Below, piece by piece: positions 58,718 through 64,000 of a stretch of 64,000 nucleotides of DNA. The notes under the pieces are model-generated. The model made no database searches, was not told where the DNA came from, and saw nothing but the letters and a program-made list of their open reading frames with translations. The DNA is from Clitopilus passeckerianus (lineage: Eukaryota; Basidiomycota; Agaricomycetes; Agaricales; Entolomataceae): the NCBI GenBank assembly GCA_944990035.1, contig CALYLX010000009.1, positions 1 to 64,000 on the forward strand. Direction: 5' to 3'. The stretch's first letter is position 1. Every line of letters starts with the position of its first letter. Made by a program: the position numbers and the translations under genes.

Positions 58718-58975
58718 TTAGTCGTGGCATTGGGCGTCTTGGACCGAGTTTACTGAGTTTACGATCATAGGCGTCAACTTGGCAAAATAACCGTACTTGA
58801 CCATCCGAGGAAATGGGAACCTGATTTCAAGGGAGTTCTGCCGGTGGGAGGTTCGATACCAGACAAGGTCGAAGTCGCTTGAATCGAGGGACGCGTTGAC
58901 ATGGATCTGCGCAGCAGAGTAGGTGTAGAGAATATCTTGAGATTCATATTGGGTGTCAATGTGCGCGTCACGTCA
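58718..58975 (-). other. Coding-like remnant upstream of oxidase copy C
   Basis: Open minus-strand frame reading TQYESQDILYTYSAAQIHVN, then LVWYRTSHRQNSLEIRFPFP and RMVKYGYFAKL, to a stop at 58718. No ATG at its start, no family recognised. It has a broken counterpart upstream of copy B (31275-31380). Probably the tail of an unrelated gene caught in the duplicated unit. Confidence 0.4.
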
Positions 58976-58989
58976 TGGCAGCTACGAGG

Positions 58990-59008
58990 TTAATTGCGGC
59001 GGTTTCAT
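58990..59008 (-). promoter_or_regulatory. Conserved upstream box of oxidase family, copy C
   Basis: Minus strand reads ATGAAACCGCCGCAATTAA, two changes from copies A and B, about 500 bp upstream of the start. Confidence 0.55.
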
Positions 59009-61055
59009 GTCTCATCCAGAGGTGGGATGATCGCTTGGCCGGCAAATTGACACAGTTGAACCCCACCGGCTCACTCTAGTATTTTCGAGCCTGAGATGAA
59101 TCAGGGCGTCATCTCGGAAGATGCAAGTCGGCCTACTAGTACTTGGTTGGCTGCGGCGCATTTTTGTATTGATAAATGGATGGAGAGTCGAAAATCTGGT
59201 GGATCTGGCAATGAGAACTCTGTTTGCGGGAATCTCAGGCTGATCACCGGGAATTGAATTAGACTGGGCTCAAGGCTTAGTGTCAAAATCTTCAGTGACG
59301 ATGGACACGTGCTTCGCGTTTGTGACCATTCCCATTTATGGCAATGCCATACTCACTCAAGGGTCGACCTTCACAGTGGCAGGAGGCATGCATCGTGTTC
59401 GGTGCATAGACATACTCCACTCACACCGCCCTTGCTGTCGGTAAATCCACCTTTCATTCTCCAACGACGATCCAAGGTCTTGCTGACCTCCACCTCAAGC
59501 TTCAACGAGGATCTATTCTGCGCTCGTCTCTCCTCTCACCCATCGCTCTGCCGATGATATTTCCGGCTTTGGCGAAGAATCATGTTTAAACAAAGATGTT
59601 GAAGAGGATAGGCGCATCCTACATGAGTACAAGTGGGAGTTGTACAAGGCCATGCAGGAGGCTCCTGCAATGCGGGATCCGGTGGCAAATATCCCTTGTC
59701 CTGACGAGGAGCCGAAAGGAGAATGCGAGAAGCAGGGAATAGGACGACGAATCCTCTCCTCCGAATGACCTTGCTGATCATGGATATGATTCTCGCTGTG
59801 TCCTTTCCACACCCACCCAGCCCGTGAATTACACCCCGTTATATTTGATCATGCCACCCAAAGGCAGGTTTTGGCTCGATATGGTGAGTGTATGCATGGA
59901 ATTGAGAGAGTCGGGTGGGGTGGGAGAGCTACAGAGCCAGAGGTTCCCGTGGAATCCATGGATGGGGGCGCGGATGTGGTCGAGTGGTCGAGTACCAGCA
60001 ATGCCTTTACATTGTACCCACTACGCCGCGCCCGATGGAGCGGCCGGGTTTGCAAGATCCGCTCGAGGGGAAGAAGGAGAGGAGGGGAAGATAGAAGTTG
60101 TGCCTTCGTTTGAGAAGAGGGTAGGGGAGAATGGCGTGACTTGTGCTCACGACAGCAAATCTATTCAAACAAGTTCAACAGGAGGAAAGACATCTGGACG
60201 GAAAACGCACCGTTGACCATCAATCTAAGAATTCAACTTGAATACAAGGTGGGCAGAGACGAGGTAGGGTGATGTTTTACTTTTGTGTAGTGGAGTAACA
60301 CACAGCCGGGGAAGCAGAGGGTTTGGTCGATTTTTCTGCCATTTGAAGCTTGGGAGGGCAGGCGGAGAGGGAGCAAGAGAGTCATGACGGAACCTATGTC
60401 CTCGTCTTTGTTTGGTGTTTGGCACGTCAGGAAAAAACAGAGCCTTATCCCTGCTTACGGTGCGTCTCTAATGCAGACCGAGTATGATGTTACAATAGGA
60501 AGAAAGGGAGGGAAGTAAGGAAAAGACGCAGGATGTGCATCGGAAAAATTTCGAGAAATCTACGCCAAACAGCTCCCTCGAAAACATTGAACAACTGGAG
60601 TTGAAGCTTGAGGTCCCGAACCAGGGCCTCTCTGAAGCCATATGTAGCATGCAAGCAGTTACTTACATTGGAGTTACAAGTATTTTACACTAGAGGACAA
60701 GTTGTGGATATGGGAAAGGGAAATCACTGACGAGAACAAAGGTTGGGATAAGAAATGTGAATTGTACAAGTAGATCATATATAAATGGTTTGGAATGATG
60801 AGAAGAAGGAAGCATAGAGGCAAGGAGGAGCAACACAGGGATTGTTCTCCTGATGATAGTACTCAAGGCATCCTCGAATTATGTATGTCGTCCAAAGGGG
60901 AAAAGGAGAAAAGGCGGATGCCAAGGTGTTAAAAAGGTAAAGGCATGTCGAGTTCCCGGGTTCCGAATTGACTCTTTGGTTGTTCCAGTGCTTTCCTCCC
61001 ATCCAAATGCAACACCAAACCCGTCCCCTCGAAGGGATGCCCACGTCTAGTCCTC
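59009..61055. other. Gene-poor 2 kb between oxidase C and the F-box gene
   Basis: One stretch (59490-59770, plus) is open and protein-like (GFGEESCLNKDVEEDRRILH, then EYKWELYKAMQEAPA) but has no start codon or supported upstream exon. Two overlapping plus-strand frames at 59830-60216 also lack support. 60690-60990 is the 3' flank of the F-box gene and is repeated at the right edge of the window. Confidence 0.35.
60690..60990 (+). repeat. F-box gene 3' flank, also present at 63745-63960
   Basis: Shares in order GATATGG, GGGAAATCA, AAGGTTGGGATAA, ATTGTAC, ATGAGAAGAAG, GAGAAAAGG and TTAAA/AAAGGCATG with 63753-63952. Unrelated sequence would not keep this order. Judged by eye. Confidence 0.5.
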
Positions 61056-62920
61056 TTAATTCATGTTTAGCCCGTTGACGTCGTCCTGATTGAACCACTG
61101 TCCAAAATCACGTACAAAGTTGTCATCGGGACGGAACAAACCATTGCTATCAAATTCATCAAGGGAGCTTGGAACGCTGTTGATAAATTCGGATGAAAAC
61201 AGGTCGCTTGCTGAACCTAGATTACTCGATCCTTGCGAAGGCCAAGTTCTCATCGGCCCAGGTCTGGGAAGTCTACGCTGTGGGCTGTGAAGTTGAGGGC
61301 TACCGAAAGATCGAAGTTCTAACCCGTATTCCGGGCGAAATCTGGAAGACGACGACTGAATTGCCTCGGCCTCATTGTTATCTTTAGATTCCAACACCAG
61401 GATCCTGTATTTTGATTTCTCCCGTCCGAAACTTGAGTGCCTTTCCAGTCCATCAGCAATAGTGGACACGACGCCCCCAATTGAAAGGTCCGAAGGAACC
61501 TTCCACTTCTGAAAGCCGCAGCGGCCGAGAAGTTCTTGAGCAGCAACCCTGTATAGGAGATGAGGGGTTATCTCTCGACTGGTCTTGAGTTCCATCAAGT
61601 CCCCGCAACGGGTTATGAATTCAGTGAAAAACGCTGTTGCTGTGTGCCGCCGCCGGTCACCGAGCACACTTCGTTCCTCGAAGGAGACGAGAGAGCACGA
61701 AGACCGCGTAATCATTGCGGATATACGCCGAAGGGCTTTATCCTCGACCACATCTTGAATGACCAGATGTCGGAGAGATGGGAGGATGAGGGAGTCAAAG
61801 ATATCGGGGAGTGAAAAGGACGTCATATGGAGATTTTGGAGGTGAGGGAACGTGATCATATCTTGAGTTTGGGACACAGTACCTAGGCCACCATTAAGCT
61901 CCAGTGAGAGGCGTCTTAAGTTCGTGGCGGCGGTTAGTGCTGGCCGCAGTGACATGTACCCATCGTCCTTTGGTGTACAACCACCGCCCTTCACCTGGAG
62001 GTGCGTGAGGTTTTCCCAGCGAACTCGATTCCGGAGTTCTTTAAATAACTCCTGGAATCCAATAGACGTCTCCCATATTATATCGAGGGTGTGCAAGTTT
62101 GGTGCTGAGCTGAAGAGGCATGCCTGAGAGCCGGACTCGGCCAAGGGTCCATCACGGAATGTCCCGTCAAGCCATCTGAAATCCTTCAGACCTTCCGTTC
62201 CCCAACTGTGAATCAATTTAAGGGTGGTCAAGGCGGGAAAGGATGTAGGGGAAGACATGCGGAAGAGATTTGCGAACGCCTCCAGGCCACCGCCGATGAG
62301 CACCAGAGTGTGCAAGCGGGTGGAAAGGGGCAGAATTAGCTTCTTAAAAGCATCTTCCACCAGAAAACTGACGTCTGGGCTCGTCTGAAGAGTGATTGAA
62401 ACATCGGTTTCACTTGGGAGGATAGAGAGGTGCGAGTTATCTTCTTGTGCCAATCAATAATTCTTGCTTCTCCAGCGTATCCATAGGACTTTGGTTGCAA
62501 GATTATTGTATTCCATAAGGTCCGCTGCTCCAAAGCGACCTTTCTCCAATGCGAACAGACCGAGCGAATTACCCAGGGTGGATATGCTCGTACGTTGCTG
62601 ATGGAAAGCTCAGAACCCTCCGCTACCATTGAGAAAATCTGGGTCAGGACATCGAGTGGCAATCGTTTATGGACTGCCTGTGCAACGTTAAGGCTCTGAA
62701 CAATACCAAAGATGATAGAGCGTTTGACCAGGAGCTTTGCGATTTCCTCGTCAAGAGCGTCTAACTCGTCTTTGATTCGTGGCCTAGCCTCCTCGATTGC
62801 AGTGTCTGCGTCCCATGAAAGGATTTCGGTATTCGACCGCCCAACAGATCGTGCTATATTGCATATAAATGTGTCCTTGAGGCAGCTAGCTGTGTCTGTG
62901 GTAGTGGGAGAGAGATTCAT
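61056..62920 (-). CDS. F-box protein, apparent single frame change near 62420
   Basis: Probable substrate receptor of an SCF ubiquitin ligase. From ATG 62920 (MNLSPTTTDTASCLKDTF) the protein has a short coiled coil (DELDALDEEIAKLLVKRSII), the F-box (AVHKRLPLDVLTQIFSMVAE) and VCSHWRKVALEQRTLWNTII, the usual agaricomycete layout. Near 62420-62450 the reading must pass into the -1 frame: HKKITRTSL in one frame and LSILPSETDVSITLQ in the other are both family-like. I find no GT-AG intron that does this, so a 1-nt loss or sequence error is likely. The second frame runs 460 codons through LRR-like segments (TLVLIGGGLEAFANLF, LRRLSLELNGGL) to the stop at 61056. It could be a recent pseudogene. Confidence 0.7.
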
Positions 62921-64000
62921 CTGGTTGTGGTAGCTGATGAAAGAGGTTGGTTTGAAGTGGTGTGTTGGGCGCCAATTACACAACACACGTCTAACCGACT
63001 CTGATGAAAGGAAATTCGTTGATAGATGAAGATATTGAAGCAAGATAGATAGTATACAGTCAAGATTGCTACCGTACAAGACTCAAACTGAACGCCCGTT
63101 GACTGGTTTCGGTCGACTTAGTTGAATGCACAGGGAGCCCATGGGATTCCGCTTGGGAGGGTGTCTAGCCCGAAAAAGACCGAAAATGCATTGCCGAAGT
63201 GACAAATGCATTAGACAAATACTTGCACAAGAAAGGTAGAAAGATTGACCCTCTCGTCAGGATTCAACATATTTCCACCTTTGGTATTCGACTGGCCAGC
63301 AGATCGTGCAATCAGAGAAACGTGTTCTCGGGACGGCTGGTCGCGCCACCGTCAGTCGAAGAGGGATTGGCCCGGGTCATCATCACCATCGTCATCATCA
63401 CCCACTATGGTCCCATCCAGGAAATACGCGGGGTCCGCACTACACGCAAAGGTACGCCTTCTACATGCCTACGTGCATACTCCACTTCTTTCATCGTTGG
63501 CAGAAGTGCTCTTCCGAGCGCGAAAAGAAGCACGATACACTGGGGCACCAATTAGGTTATTTGAAATCGAAGTCCTTGGACTGGAATAAAAGAACAAACT
63601 AAGGATATCAGCTCGTAACCGGACCTTTAACGACTTGAGCTCTGGCATCATCATTCCATTCAGTCGGGTGAAAACTGTCAGGACAATTACAATCAGCATC
63701 TCCGTCTCAATAATATCAACTAAAAAGGTACAAAAAGTACAGAAATAGCCGTAGATATGGCAACCTTGTGAGAAACAAGAGGGAAATCATGATGACGATG
63801 AAGGTTGGGATAAAGAAATACGAAACATTGTACGGAATGAGAAGAAGTAGTGCCAGGGAACATTCGCTTGGTTGGTGCTATAAGCATCACCACTGGGGGT
63901 AGTGGCAGGAGAAAAGGTGGAAATGGAGACAGGAATATTAAAGGCATGCTAAATTCAAGAAAATTCTGACCCATTGCTTTCCCCCCACCATTTGAAATGT
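62921..64000. other. Right edge: F-box promoter, small F-box-like scrap, and a second 3' flank
   Basis: Positions 63277-63312 echo a piece of the F-box gene coding sequence (GGTATTCGACTGGCCAGCAG versus GGTATTCGACCGCCCAACAG at 62828-62847, followed by ATCGTGC in both). From 63745 the 3' flank repeat begins, implying that a further minus-strand F-box copy lies beyond 64000. No complete gene is visible in this stretch. Confidence 0.4.
63745..63960 (+). repeat. Second copy of the F-box gene 3' flank
   Basis: Counterpart of 60690-60990; see that entry for the shared words. It lies at the correct side to be the 3' flank of another minus-strand F-box gene starting outside the window. Confidence 0.45.

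Noticed and set aside
59849..60216. Two overlapping plus-strand ORFs
   Set aside because: They overlap in different frames, have skewed composition and no splice-linked partner or motif.
1..64000. tRNA, rRNA and CRISPR features
   Set aside because: I looked for B-box-like GGTTCGA words in tRNA-like context and for short evenly spaced repeats and found none that folds or repeats convincingly. A tRNAscan-SE run would be decisive.

Overview
The window is nuclear DNA of a filamentous basidiomycete, most likely a mushroom-forming agaricomycete. The evidence is gene-dense DNA with many exons separated by GT-AG introns of about 45-70 nt, a seven-helix DUF6533-type membrane protein, agaricomycete-style F-box proteins, a small mushroom-type protease-inhibitor-like protein, and nuclear genes for mitochondrial and ribosomal functions. 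Gene models below were spliced by hand from reading frame, splice sites and phase. Internal boundaries are good to a few bases where the protein match is strong.

Layout. 0-10 kb: the 5' part of a UBA/zinc-finger/UBX protein, RhoGEF copy A (DEP, two DH domains, PH, CNH) and a ZNF511-like zinc-finger protein. 10-18.8 kb: a small beta-trefoil-inhibitor-like protein, an FAD monooxygenase, a divergent MFS sugar/quinate-type transporter containing a 9-nt exon, a poorly resolved F-box-like gene and a secreted orphan. 18.9-35 kb: BBE-type FAD oxidase copy A (stop codon in its signal peptide), SAICAR synthetase, a DUF6533 protein, mitochondrial GatA, a MAK11-like WD40 protein, oxidase copy B (3' deletion) and oxidase copy D (extensively decayed). 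35.6-41 kb: a very large Rxt3-domain protein of the Rpd3/Sin3 deacetylase complex, followed by what looks like a decayed duplicate of its own 3' end. 42-48 kb: two orphan ORFs, an amino-acid permease of 21 exons (one only 7 nt) and a Trm140/METTL2-type tRNA methyltransferase. 48-56 kb: RhoGEF copy B and a KHDC4/BLOM7-like KH protein. 56-64 kb: an F-box gene fragment, intact oxidase copy C, a full-length F-box gene with an apparent frame change, and a repeat of that gene's 3' flank at the right edge, suggesting another copy beyond the window.

Most genes are conserved housekeeping or signalling genes. The unusual content is duplication: two tandem-DH RhoGEFs 46 kb apart, four oxidase copies of which only one looks intact but which share a conserved upstream box, and a family of F-box fragments. 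I found no CRISPR, rRNA, tRNA or recognisable transposase, and no polyketide, peptide or terpene synthase core that would make the oxidases, monooxygenase and transporter a classical metabolite cluster. No wholly new system can be claimed from sequence alone. The best candidates for a second look are the DEP-DH-DH-PH-CNH architecture and the co-marked oxidase family.
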